Shown here piece after piece: positions 10,745 to 22,986 of a stretch of DNA of 64,000 nucleotides (position 1 is the stretch's first letter; each line of letters begins with the position of its first letter). The notes under the pieces are model-generated. The model had not been told where the DNA came from. It ran no database searches and saw only the letters and a program-made list of their open reading frames with translations. The position numbers and the translations under genes were made by a program. Source of the DNA: Sesamum alatum (Eukaryota > Streptophyta > Magnoliopsida > Lamiales > Pedaliaceae); assembly GCA_034509735.1 (NCBI GenBank), contig JACGWO010000004.1, positions 20,751,395 through 20,815,394 of the forward strand, read 5' to 3'.

Positions 10745-12719
10745 TGTTAGAATAGGTGACCATGTAAGCCAATTTTGGCGGGTATATGTAACCTATGTCT
10801 AGACAATTATGAGTGTTTGGTAAATCATTGATGAATAAAGAAGTGAATTTCATTTGGCATTACTTTGTTTGTGTTCACTTTTCTATATCTGTTCACTATG
10901 CAAACAAAGCCCACGGACTGAGAATCAATTTCGGGGACTGGGACTACGCTTGGAGGTAGGTCCATGGAATCAGTCTTCCCGAATCAGTCCGGAAATCTCC
11001 AAGTCAAGGAATCCCGAAAATGGGTACCGGGATTCCATTTGAGACTTGCACTAAGCACCTGCTGTCGTGTTTCATCGACGGGTGACGAGGGTCGTCTAAG
11101 CAGTGTTAGTGGGTTAGCATGCGAGGACGCAGCTGACTGAGGTGACTCGCGGGAACCGTCTTACGGAGGACCTTGAGTATGGTCAGCAAGGTATGACGTG
11201 TATTCCCGGTTCCAACGGTACAGGTCAAGTCCTTTGACTTGAGGAATTGCTGAGTTTACCTGTACATCAGGGCTGTATCTTAGATATGGTGAGAGATTGC
11301 CAGAATTCTCTTTGGTAGTCATAAGCCATGTCTAGTGCAGTTCTGGTGTGCAAAGTGACAGTAGTTTCCAAGAAAGGATCTGTCTCCTGTCAATAGGTTT
11401 TGGCAGTTGAGTCTCATGTATACTCTAGGTCTTGTCCCTAAAACTGTGGCCACAGTGACTGAACAGAAGGGAAGGATTCCCTTGCGGCGTTTAGTTAGGA
11501 CAGACCGACACTTAGGTCCAAAATGGGTACCTGCATTTTCCGTGCCCTAGACTCTAAGTGATGAGACCGAAGACAGAAGGACAAGTGTACTGTTAGAGCC
11601 TAAATGTTCATCCCTGAATATTTCACCTAGTCTCTAGTGCCATGGACCGTTGCTAGATGGCCACCCATGGTAACAGAAGGATTCTAGGAATCCGACCAAG
11701 TCTAGCTGAAAGGTGAACCTAAAGAGTCACACACTATCCACACACATTTAGATATTTAATTAAGAATTAAATATTGGAGTGAAGGAAAGATTAAATTGGA
11801 TTTAATCGGGTCCTTTATTTTTTTCTTGGAGAAATAATTCCTTCTATTAGATATAAGGAATTAAATTGATAAATTAGATTTATCAAAGGGATTTTTTTAA
11901 TGGGCTTAAATAATATTTATATTTATTTTAGCCTCTTGGAAATATTTAAATAGGTTTTAAATATTCCATTAAATTAAATTAAATCAACGGTTGAGATCAA
12001 TGGGAGAGATGGATGGCTAGGATTGTTTTGACTAGGTCAAAACACTACTTTGACTAGGACTTTGACTAGGTCAAAATCCTAGTCAAATTAGAGTTCTTAA
12101 AAGAAGGAGTTTAAAGAGGATTAAACTCCTCTTCTATATAAACCCCTAGCATCCTACAAGTTGCAGGATGATGAAATTCCAAACACACACTACAACACAC
12201 ACACACGGATTCTCTCTCCCTCTCTCTCGTCCGATTCTCTCTCCCTCTCCAAGAAATATTTTCTTGGTTCTTTTTGTTCTTGGAACATTAAGAACTTGAT
12301 GAATCAATACCATTAATCCATAATGTGTTATTGATTCATCCACTCCAAAAACATAAACTTGTTCGTTGCTAGCACGACGTGCAAGATACGTGGGTGGATC
12401 GTGTGTCACGATTTGGAGGGTCTCAAGACGAGATCTTGGTGCAAAACGGGGAACAACGCTTGTAGCCGTTGAAGACGAAAACGACAACGGGTAGGTCCCG
12501 TTTTAATTTTTCGTCCTCTCTTTAATTTCCAACCCTATGGCCTCCATGATTTATTTTATGTTATTCGTTCATGAGATACACCGAACGCCCGGGAAATTTC
12601 AAAGGCACACCCTTTGAAACGTGTTTTAATTTAAAAGCATGTTTAAATTCCGCATTTATTTTAATTATACCGCGCTTCCGCATTCGCGCTTTTCCCGGGA
12701 CGATCCACAATTCCTTTCA
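10745..12719 (+). repeat. 3' LTR of Copia element A
   Basis: This LTR is 1975 bp and nearly identical to the 5' LTR. The W-box cluster recurs at about 12028-12086 and the TATA box at 12135-12142. Transcription from this copy would run into the reversed body of element B. Confidence 0.96.
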
Positions 12720-12724
12720 CCTAT
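12720..12724. repeat. Right target site duplication of element A (CCTAT)
   Basis: This is the same five bases as 2393-2397, directly following the 3' LTR. Confidence 0.95.
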
Positions 12725-15380
12725 GCACCGAGTAAACATATCGTATGTTTACCTAGGGTTAAGACGTAGGGGATACTCAACATCCAAGCCTTCTCATTAG
12801 TCCACCGTGACTAAGTCTCGAACGACTTGATGTTTTATTCATAGTATCTAAGCTTTCTCATCAGTCTTATCATGACTGAGTCTCGAACAACTTGTCCCTC
12901 TACATATATGAGATTTTTCTCATCAGTCTTCCATGACTGAGTCTTTGAAAAGCTCAATTCATGATACGTATGTGGGAACCCTAAAATGTCATGGAGAATT
13001 TTCGTGAGTTACGGTTTGTGTTTTAGTGATTCCTAATGCCTTGAATTCATTCATGAATCAAGATATTACACACTTAAACACATGGAACATCATTTCTACT
13101 CCCACTGATCACTACATTGTTTAAGACCGAGTCATGCTCTGTATGATCTCGTCAAAATGAATATTCCAGTTATGCGGTGTTTCAAACCTTGTTTGAATTT
13201 CCTAGCGAATTCTATGGCTCCTCTCCATAAATCCTACTACGATGTCCAACATCACGTTCCGCAGGTCATTCGGATCACTATCCAAATTTGACCGAACATA
13301 TCCAGATCACTCGTACCTCTTACGACATTCGGTTCGTTCTTAAGGGGACTTGGAATATGATAAATTTAACTAAGAAATGAAATTATAAGCAACGTTTAGC
13401 ATTATTCTGTCGTAAACTTGTACAAATCAGACACCGAGTCTAATTTGTCTCCCACTAGTCCCTTGACGCATATAGAATCCTACTACATGCTCAAGGACTT
13501 TGTTGGGACACAGGCTTGCCAAACCATGGCTCCTTGTGCGTGACTCCTAGCAAAGTGCCACGTTCCTTACGTTGGCAATTTTGAGTCTACGTCTTCACGG
13601 GCTAAGGTAATTTGGTGAAACTTCGATCGATCTTCGTCCAACGAGACACGATCGTTTCCTTTATCAGAGACCGTCATACTTGGCCTTTACAGGTATCGTT
13701 TCATTGAGAATTCCATTCTCAACTTGGATGCTCAAGAGCTCCACTAAATACACGGCCTTTTCGATCCTATCGAATTAGGTTTAATTTTGCAACCATTTAT
13801 GGTTCACCTCCTTAAGTCTCATTCCCAAACCTCTTATGGGACCTTTAGACTTTTGAACCCTCTTATGGTCTTGTGTATTAATAACCTACAGTTGTCTTAT
13901 TGGACCTCTTCCAATAGACTATTTGGCAAGCCTTACTTTGTCCAACAAAGAACTTTGGAACTTTCTTCTTTATAAAAGACTTGTAAATTTAGTCGATTCG
14001 AATCATCTATTTCTAGATTCATCGAACTTTCTAATTTACTTATCTTTTAATAAGAGGAAGCGTCCTAGTTGTTGCACATGCCAAATCTGTAAGTTAGTCT
14101 TGTTTAATCCATTTAGATAATTTAAATTTTGAGTATCCATAAACCTTTTTATGGGATGGTTTTCTAGGAATTCACGTGTAAACACTAGCAAACATGAATC
14201 AATATTCAATAATTTTGTTGATCAAATATGTATGAAATAAAACCTTTGTCCAACAAAGAGACATACTTTTGATCATGCTAGATTACGTAATTCCTATACT
14301 ATCCTAACATGATCACGATTATAGGCGTAACAAGTCTCTAGTCCTTTTCAGCAATGGAACTTGCTATTGTTGAATCCTATAACTGTTCTTGGCTTTTAAG
14401 TCCTTATTCACTTTCTGCAAACCACCCGCAGATTAGTGATAGGAATGGTATCAAATACCAAATAGAGTAAAAGTGATCATGTCAATACTCAACATCAAAT
14501 TTTACCTACATTGGAGAGGGGTTTAGGATACTCCCTTTTCCAATAGCCCTCTTTACGACAGTGAATGCTTACGTTCTTAGAAATCTATGAACTTGATTGC
14601 TTGAACCTTTTGCTCTTTCCTTTACCTCCACCTTGTGTTGTAAAGGAATAGCACTTGAAGTGCTTAATAGTTGATGTCACCTTACCCTTCTTCCTCTTTT
14701 TGCGTCTGCCACCCTTGCCTTTCGCTATGGAGGTTGAAGCCTCTCCTACTAGAAACAACGGCGCAGATTTTGCAATCGTTGCTTCGTACTAGACCAACAT
14801 AATTATCAACCTATGAAGATCTTTTCTAAGCTCGTTCATGTTTGATAATTAATGGTTCGTTGGAGGAAGGAAGAGACTGAAGGATCATGTCAATATACGT
14901 CTCTATTTCAAGACTAACGTGGAGATCTTTTTAGCTTCTCCACTAGGGATTGCATCATCACTCCACGTTCTTTGTACAGACATCCCTTCCATCATCTTAG
15001 CTACAAAAATGCCTTCGTTGCATTTTACCCTACATGCTGGTCCGGGACCATATGATGCAAACGAAGTATAGTTTGAGACAACATCATTTTATCCTACTTG
15101 TCGGTGGTCATCCTTCAACTTTTGAACGCCAAGCGTTGCCTTAGTTGTCGACCCCTCTGGAAAGGGTTGAGGAACGTCCTCATCCGGTTATGTGAGTTAA
15201 GGTTCTGGAAATCAAAGACCATCTTAAGATTTTGCAGTCAATTCGTGTAATTCGTTCCCTTTTAATAAGCCTCTTAGTGATGTGTTTGGTGGATTCTTAG
15301 ACATTCACAATATATATAAAGCTGAAAATAAGCAGAATGAAGTAATATTTTGGTTAAGTCTCTGTCTTTAGTCTTTAACC
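12725..15380 (-). pseudogene. Decayed gag-pol of Copia element B
   Basis: This minus-strand remnant of the coding region has no open frame worth calling. The clearest trace is at about 14640-14770, which is the inverted counterpart of A's Lys/Gly-rich gag linker, with further gag-like stretches towards 15260. The pol part (about 12725-14600) is shorter and far more diverged than in A; deletions are likely. Short plus-strand frames here (for example 13787-13975) are chance openings. Confidence 0.6.
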
Positions 15381-17921
15381 TCTCCCACTATTTTTACGAA
15401 AACACGGTACTCTCAAACGTTGTTTTCGGGAAATCCTTTCCTAGTGGGCTCGGGATCCACAGCGATCTCCCCCATACCCCGCTTTTACGATTCGCATGGG
15501 AAAAGAACCCATGGGAGGTATTCCATACCATTCTCGTTCCACGAGATTCCCAAGATAATTGCCTCACCCTTTCACGTGATCCCGAGGACTCCAAGCGAAT
15601 CACGTTATTCGGCGTTAGACCCGACCCATCAACCGATTAATAGACCCACTGCTACCTCCACGACTCGTGAGACAGGTAACAGCAGTCTACTCCTTGTTCA
15701 TGACAAAGTACAACTTCTTTTAAGCACGATAGTCGTGCCACGACTCGTGAGACCACACTATCGACCTAAAAGATCTTCCTCACTTTTTCCATGGATAGAA
15801 GGCTTGGACAGACTCATAGAGTCCTAGTCCATTTATTAAGGGTCTATATTTAACTTGGTTCAACCAAGTGAGAGTTTTGATAGAATGAGGCCTCATCACA
15901 TATTAAGTGTTTTGCATGCGTTATAGCAGAAATATTCTAAGCATAAATGTAACCATACATAAAGCATACAGAATAATCATAAGCATATGAAACGCATCAC
16001 ATGCAAAATAAAGCCTAGCACTATGATCACAAGCCCAATCCTATGCGACCCACTGAGCCTGCAGTGGATCTATGGTCAATCTAAGGGTAGGGCCTATGCT
16101 ATTACAAGATTTAATAACGCATTACATGCAATGGGCCTTGTAAGTCCTCTTTATCTTCTTGGGCTCTCCATCGTGGGCCTACACCGGGCCTCTTCTCCAT
16201 GGATCCTCCGTGGGCCATATGATGGCTACCTCCATGGGCCTCCAACACCTTAGGCTTGTCTTCTTTTGTAGCTTTTATTTACAAAAATAAAAACCTCACC
16301 ACTAGATCTACTCTCATTACATCATAAAATAAGAAACCCTAATTAAACATTTGGGGGGAGTACATTAGGAGGGAGAGAGAAAGCCTTATTATTCCAAGGC
16401 AACTAGAATAGATACAGAGAGGAAAATAAAGAGGCACACAGGCCACAACCCAACAAATAAACATAAATAAACCATACATGCGGTCTAAGGGCTTTGTGAT
16501 CATCCGTTGTCAATCCAATTAACACAAATAGCAAAAATACATATCCCACATAAAACATGGTATTCAAATATCCATAATATCACATACCATAAAATAAATG
16601 CAGAAATTACATGAAAAATATTCAGACTAAATATTGGATAATGGTGCAACCTATGCACAAAGATTTTTGTTAGAAAATCCTTTTTCATAATTAACAAGGC
16701 AATATTAATTATATGAAATAACCAATTTCAACCAAAATTAAAATGCCCCAAGTTAATTAGTTCAGAAAAATCCGCAGAATAATACAGAAAAATCAGATTT
16801 TCTGAAAACGCGCGAAAACAACGAAAAAACCAAAAAACGGTCCACAACCGCCGGCCAGGCGCGCAACCTGCACAGGATGCGCGCCTGCGCGCGCACGGGC
16901 CCTCGCGCAGCTGCTGCGCAGCAGCACGCGCACACAATGCAGTGCGCACGCCTGCGCACGGGCCCTCGCCCGCACGCGCGCAGGCGCGCGCCTGCTGTCT
17001 GTCGTGCGGCCTCCCTGCCGACCACCACCGTTTTACATGTTTAAATGTTTTCTTGCAATTAAATTTCTGAAAAACACAAAAACCAACAATTCAATAATAT
17101 GCCCATATATTCAAGAATTCCAAAATCCAACATTTGTGCAATATTAATACATGTCAAGATCTACTCATGCTCATGCCGTAAAATAACCATGATGTCCAAC
17201 ATCATAAAACGCAAAATTATAGCGAAATTTTACATTTAAATCTTGATCATTGGTACAACAATTGCAAGAAATAAATCTTGTTAGGAAACCTATTCCTCAT
17301 CAACAAAGCAACATTTATTTTAAGAAATTTCAAATCTCAAAATATAAATATTCTAAGTCAACGGGTTCAGAATAATGCAGAAAATATCATAAAAATAATT
17401 CAGTAAAAATAGTTTTAAAAAACGAGCCAAAAAATGGGAGAGAAACGGAAAACGGCACAGCCGGCCGGCCAGGCGCGCGCGCGTCCAGCGCAGCCGGCCG
17501 TGCCAGGCGCGCGCGCGTCCAGCGCAGCAGCGCAGACGGCCGCGCCTGCCGTGTGCGCGCCTGCGCCTAGCGCTTGTGCGCGCGCGGCCGGCATAGCGCG
17601 TGCGCTAGGCGGGCGCGCGCAAGCCCCTGCCTGCACGCGCGCCCAACCGCGCCCCTGTGCGCGCGGCCAGCGTGCTGCTGCTGTCGGTTCGCCGTTTTTC
17701 ACTCTTTTTTGATTTTTCATGCTATTTTTCTGAACCACAAGATAAATTCAACCCAAGAACATGTAAAAACACATTGAGGAAAACTAAGATTCAAATTCCC
17801 ATACAAAAATTAAACGCCAATCAAGATCTACGCTAAACATACTATAAACGTAAATTAAAACACGTTTATCATGCTTAAACGCACATAGGACATAGAATTC
17901 TAGGCTTATACACCGAACCGG
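15381..17921 (-). other. Leader of Copia element B with two GC-rich tracts
   Basis: On the minus strand this matches the leader of A; for example 15400-15640 is the inverted copy of about 6330-6565 at high identity. Two separate GC-rich, GCGC-containing tracts occur at about 16845-17020 and 17455-17695, separated by AT-rich sequence that looks partly duplicated (about 16700-16830 against 17250-17440). Open frames inside the tracts are composition artefacts. Confidence 0.75.
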
Positions 17922-17933
17922 GCTCTGATACCA
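17922..17933 (-). other. Primer binding site of element B
   Basis: GCTCTGATACCA on the plus strand is the exact inverse of the initiator-Met primer site of A, one base from the B 5' LTR. Confidence 0.9.
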
Positions 17934-17934
17934 C

Positions 17935-20083
17935 TGAAACGATATGTGGATCATCCCTAGAGATGAACGCGAATAGCGGAAGTGCGAAAGATTGCATAAT
18001 AAAATTGCAAAACATAACTAAATGTAATTTAAAGCATGCATCACATACATAGCCGGATCAAGAGGTGTGCCCTTGATTCTCCCAGGCGTTGGGTGTATCT
18101 CATGTTCAATAAAATACAACATGGAGGCCATAGAATTTAAACCGAAAAACATAATTAAGGAACCTACCCGGTTGTAGTTTTGTCTTCGTTCGGCTACATG
18201 CATTGTTCCCCGTTTTGCACCAAGATCTCAAGAAAGAGACCCTCTAAATCATGACACTCGCTACACTGGAAAACAAAGAATCCTTGAGCTAGTAAGAAAT
18301 TATTTGGGGAGAAGAGACATCGATACACGCTATCAATTAACGCAATCAATGTCTCCTATGTTCTAACTTGAATAAATCAAGAAGAACAAAGTAGAATTCT
18401 TGGAGAGAAGAAGGGGGGTGGACGAAAATTCTTGAGAGGATTTTGGGAGATGAGAGTTGTAGAGATTAGTAGGTGTGTGTGTGTGTATATGTGTTTGAAT
18501 ATTTATAGAAGATGGAATTTCCTATTCCTTCTCAAACTTTTCTAAAGAGACACACTTTGACTAGGATTTTGACCTAGTCAAATCCTAGTCAAACTAGGCT
18601 TTGATTAAGTCAATTTAATCATGGCCCTTCATCTCATCAATCCCTTGATCAAATCTTATCCATCCATTTTGATGGGCTTTATGGAATGGGCTTTATTTAA
18701 TTCTTAATTAAATAATCTCATGGACTTTATATTAAATCTTATTTAATATACTAAGCCCATTAATTAATTAATGGAATGGACTTCATTTAATTCCCAATTA
18801 AATAGTCCCATGAACTTTATATTAAATCTTATTTAATATATCAAGCCCATTAATTAATTCACCCTTTTAATCTAATTAAAAGGGAAGCCCATGCTTTATA
18901 AAATCCATAAATCTAATTTATGAACTCAAGCCCAATTATTCCAAATAATCCATCGAGGCTTGAATATCCAAGAAGTATAATTTAATTCCATTAAATTAAA
19001 CCTTCTCCCGGAATTAATTCCAAATTAATTCCCTTTCATATGGTGTAGCGGGTGTGACTCTTTAGGTTCACCTTTCAGCTAGACTTGGACCTACTTCTTG
19101 TTATTTCATAACCAAAGTAGTCCGTTATCATGGGTGGCCATCTAGCAACGGTCCATGGCACTAGAGACTAGCTGAATATCTAGTGTGAACATTTAGGCTC
19201 CGAGTTACATGCAAGTACGGTCCTACCGTCGCTTGATACGTACTGGTACAGTCCTACTGTCGCCTATCTCCCGGTCTTTAGTCTAGGGCATGGAATTAGG
19301 ATGTCGGTTCCCATCCTTGACTTAGGCATCTATGCTTAATGCTTGAGATAGGTTTGACTCGACGTAGAAAATCCTTTCCTACTCAATCAAGTGCTATGGC
19401 CATAGACTTTGTGAGTCTAAACCATCTCAGAGCGCATAGAAGATCTTGCTGTCATATCCTTTGATAGGGGACATATCTTATCTTGGAATACACCGTTCTT
19501 ACATACTCCGACTGCACTGGACAAGGCTTATGATGACCATGTGATAACCGGTCAAATTTCACCAGATCCAAGATACAGCCGTAGTGTGTAAGGACTGCCG
19601 TAATCCTCAAGTCCGAGGACTAATCCCATACTATCGGAACCGGGAATACCAGTCATACCGACCAAGCCCGAGTGGCTTCCATATGACGATTCCCGTGAGT
19701 CAACTCAGTCAGCAGCCACCTAGCTGGCTGACCCACTAACACTGCATGGACGAGCCTCATCACTTTTCGATGAAATGCGACTGCAGATGCTTAGTGCAAG
19801 TCTCAAATGGATTCTCGATGCCCTGTCTCGAGATTCCTTTGACTTGGAGTATTTCAGACTGATTCGGCAAAACTGATTTCATGAACCTACTTCCAAGCGT
19901 AGTTCCAATTTTCCGAAATGTTATTTCAGTCTATGGGCATTTGTTGTGACAAGCAGTAAGTACAACAAATTCATGCCTATGAATCCTTACTACATTCATT
20001 AACATAATATTACTTGTTCACAGATTGACGAATGGTTCTCAGAACAGCCAATGTCATTGACTTTCTGGTCACCTATTCTAACA
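17935..20083 (-). repeat. 5' LTR of Copia element B, 2149 bp
   Basis: This is the reverse-oriented LTR with edges TGAAACG on the left and TTCTAACA on the right (plus strand). It is longer than the LTR of A but of the same family. It differs from 1-1879 at many scattered sites, so B is older than A. A GT-rich microsatellite lies near 18475-18495. Confidence 0.92.
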
Positions 20084-20577
20084 GACCTGTACCGTTGGAA
20101 CCGGGAACTCACATCATACCTAGCCGACCCTACTCAAGGTCCTCCGTAAGACGGTTCCCGTGAGTCACCTCAGTCGGTCACTCCCCAGCAGGCCAACCCA
20201 CTAACACTGCTTAGACGACCCGCGTCAGCCGTCGATGAAACATAACAGCAGATGCTTAGTGCAAGTCTCGAGGGGAATCTCGGTACCCATTTTTCGAGAT
20301 TCCTTGACTTGGAGATTTTCAGACTGATTCGGCGGAACTGATTTCATGGACCTACCTCCAAGCGTAGTCCCAGTCCCCGAAATGTGATTTCAGTCTATGG
20401 GCTTTGTTTGTGTAGCGAACAATTATATAAAGCAGATAAAATGAACATAGACAAAGTATGCGCCAAATGAATTTCACTTTCTTATTCATCAAGGTTTTAT
20501 CAAAAAACTTCGAAATTGTTCAGACATACGTTACAATTCGCCTACCAAGATTGGCTACATGGTCACATATTCTAACA
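20084..20577 (-). repeat. Partial 3' LTR of Copia element C
   Basis: This fragment holds the LTR start (ending ...CATATTCTAACA on the plus strand) and about 494 bp of U3. It is cut on the left exactly where the LTR of B ends, so B appears to have inserted here. On the right it is joined straight to leader-type sequence without a polypurine tract, so the coding region of C was lost by deletion. Confidence 0.75.
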
Positions 20578-20933
20578 CGGACACCCAACGCTCGTGCGTG
20601 CTAGGCGCATGCAGACACCCTACAAACATGCCTGGGCGTGCAGGAGCCCTGTGCGCGCGCAGCGGCTGTTCCTGCTGCTGAATTCTTATTTTATTTTATT
20701 TTTTTTTTATTTCTACACTTAAAAAACTGAAACTAATATCCAGAATTCAGAAATTCAATTTTCTAAAATCACCCAAATATCCATGATTTATCAACATAAT
20801 CAAACATGCAAATTTTAACAAATAATTAAGAAAATTAAAAGCAATAAACACATGCTTTTAAAGCCGATCTAAACACGTTGAACATGCTTGCACACGTAAA
20901 TCATGTAATCCATGGCCACATACACTGATCCGG
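20578..20933 (-). other. Residual leader of element C with short GC-rich tract
   Basis: A GC-rich stretch (about 20585-20680, including GTGCGCGCGCAGCGG) is followed by AT-rich leader leading to the primer site. This is the same architecture as in A and B, much shortened. Confidence 0.7.
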
Positions 20934-20945
20934 GCTCTAATACCA
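20934..20945 (-). other. Primer binding site of element C (one mismatch)
   Basis: GCTCTAATACCA on the plus strand is the inverse of TGGTATTAGAGC, one base away from the A and B site. Confidence 0.8.
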
Positions 20946-20946
20946 C

Positions 20947-22986
20947 TTAGCAGATCAGCCCGAGAACGCGGCGGAAGAGCGGGGGGAGATAATAACGTGC
21001 AAAATAGCGGAATGTAAATTGTGGTCAAGGGGTGTGGCCTTCAATGTTCTCAGGCTATTGATGTATAAAATTCTAATATAAACACATATATATAAGCAAG
21101 CGATCATGGCTATGGACTAAAAGAAGAAAAACGAGAACATAAACGTAAAATACCCTTCTTGGAGAGAAAAGAGTAAAATTGGCCATAGTAGTGGTGTTAG
21201 GACATGGAATAATTTTGTGACATATGGAAGGAAGACATAGTCTTCTAAGCCATAAGGCAACTCCCACATATCTCTCCAATCTTCCATAATCTCTCCTCAA
21301 TTACATACATTGAATGTGGACAATCAAACATTCATTGTATGTAGATGGTTTTTTGGCTCTTTCTCTACAAGGAATGTCAACCCTTGACTTAAGGAAAGTC
21401 AATTGTAGGCTAAGCATGTGCATTTGGACCGGGCTCAATTAATTTATCTGACAAATTAATTAGAGCCCAATTATAAAATTTGTTGGACTTATTTATTTAA
21501 TCCAATTAAATAAAATATACAACACTTTTAATTCCCAAATGAATATTTAATCCAATTAAATAATTCACAGGCCCAATGCACTTAATTAATTAAATGAATC
21601 CAATCCACTTAATTAATTAGGCCCAATACAATAATTAATCCAATTAATTATTTCTAGCCCATCTCTACTAATTAATGAATCCAATCCACTAATTAATTAG
21701 CCCAAGCCTCTTTTTAAATTAAGCCCTTTAATTTAAAAGGTCAAATCCAAAACTCAATTAATCTAATTAACTAAATTTTGGATCATCCATCCAATGGATA
21801 ATTCCCCATTGATCCAATCATATATGCTCTCCAAGAATTAATTTAATCCAATTAAACTAATTCACCTCTTCCGAAATTAATTCCAACTGAATTCCATCAC
21901 TCTCCAGTGATTTATGTGTGACTCTTTAGGTTCAACCTCAAATAGACTTGGGCTTCAACATAATTATTTCCAATTAACCAATAATCGAAAATAGCCCGTT
22001 ACCATGGATGGTCGTTTAGCAACGATCCATAGCACTAGAGACTGGGTGAATAATGGCATGAACATTTAGCCTTCGAGTTCCATACGTGTACGGTCCTACT
22101 ATCGACAGTCTCCTGGCCTTAGTCTAGAGTATGGAATTGGGCTTCGGTTCCCATCCTGGACTAGGCAACTATGCTTCATACTCGAGATGTTTTTACTCTA
22201 TCAATCGACGTAGGAAACCCTTTCCTACTCAATCAATTGCTATGGTCATAGACTTTCAGAGTATAAACCATCTCAGAGTGCATAGGAGACATCACCATCA
22301 TATACTGACGGGGAACAGATCCTATCTTGTAATCCACCATCCTCGCTATATACTCCGACTTCACTGGACAAGGCTTATTATCACCATGTTACAAAATGGT
22401 CAGCTCTCGCCAGATCCAAGATACAATCTTCATATGCACGTGACTGCCAATCTCGCCAAATTCCTCAAATCCAAGGACTAATCTCGTATTATCAGAACCG
22501 AAAATTTCAGTCATACCAACCAAACCTCCAAGGCTTACATATGATGATTTCCCGCGAGTCAGTTAAGTCAGTTGAGTCAGTCGACTACCTTCTCAACTAA
22601 CCCACTAAAATTGCATAGACGACCTTCATCTGTTGCGGATGAAACTCGGACTCACCTAGTGAATGCAATACTTAGTGCAAGTCCCATTAGGACACTCGAT
22701 GCCCAGTCTCGAGGTCCTCGATTAAGAACGTTTCAGACCAACCCTCAGAAGTTGGTTTCATAACCGCCATCCAATGCGCAACCCAACTACATGGGTTATT
22801 CAACTGGTCCGTAGGCATTTGTTATGATGTTGAAACATCGTTCAATGTTAGTAGTAAGCTCAAAAAATACAAACGCCAGTGATGAATACTTACTCTATTC
22901 ATCAGGATAATATTGTGTTAATAAAGATTGACGAATAGATCCCAAAACCGCCAATCCAATTGGCTTTCTGGTCACTTATTCTAACA
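20947..22986 (-). repeat. 5' LTR of Copia element C
   Basis: This reverse-oriented LTR of about 2.04 kb ends in TTATTCTAACA (plus strand). It shares the landmarks of the family, such as the GTGACTCTTTAGGTTCA stretch near 21915 and the CTTAGTGCAAGTC stretch near 22670, but is well diverged from A and B. Short open frames in it are not genes. Beyond 22986 the sequence changes to CACTA-derived DNA. Confidence 0.82.

Larger units (their letters stand above)
2398..12719 (+). mobile_element. Complete Ty1/Copia LTR retrotransposon A, 10322 bp
   Basis: Both LTRs are 1975 bp, start with TGTTAGAATAGG and end with TTCCTTTCA. The element has a flanking CCTAT duplication, an initiator-Met primer site at 4374-4385, a 2.3-kb leader, a gag-pol reading region at 6674-10728 in Copia order (gag, zinc knuckle, protease, integrase, reverse transcriptase, RNase H), and a polypurine tract at 10734-10743. 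By eye the two LTRs differ at roughly eight positions, so the insertion is recent. Four frameshifts break gag-pol; three are one extra A in an A-run. The element lies in the opposite orientation inside element B of the same family. I did not assign it to a named Copia lineage. Confidence 0.96.
1..20083 (-). mobile_element. Ty1/Copia retrotransposon B, reverse orientation, split by nested element A
   Basis: Read on the minus strand, this is a long-LTR Copia element. Its 5' LTR is 17935-20083, its primer binding site 17922-17933, its decayed internal region 17921 down to 12720 and 2397 down to 1880, and its 3' LTR 1879 down to 1, where the window cuts it. Element A (2398-12719) interrupts it with a 5-bp duplication. 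The internal part without A is about 5.7 kb, close to A's 6.4 kb, and several stretches match A's leader and gag on the opposite strand, so A and B belong to one family. No long open frame survives. Because the outer end is missing, the target duplication of B cannot be checked. Confidence 0.88.

Noticed and set aside
22131..22481. 116-codon frame in the LTR of element C
   Set aside because: Covers LTR sequence that in sister LTRs is interrupted by stops; no domain.
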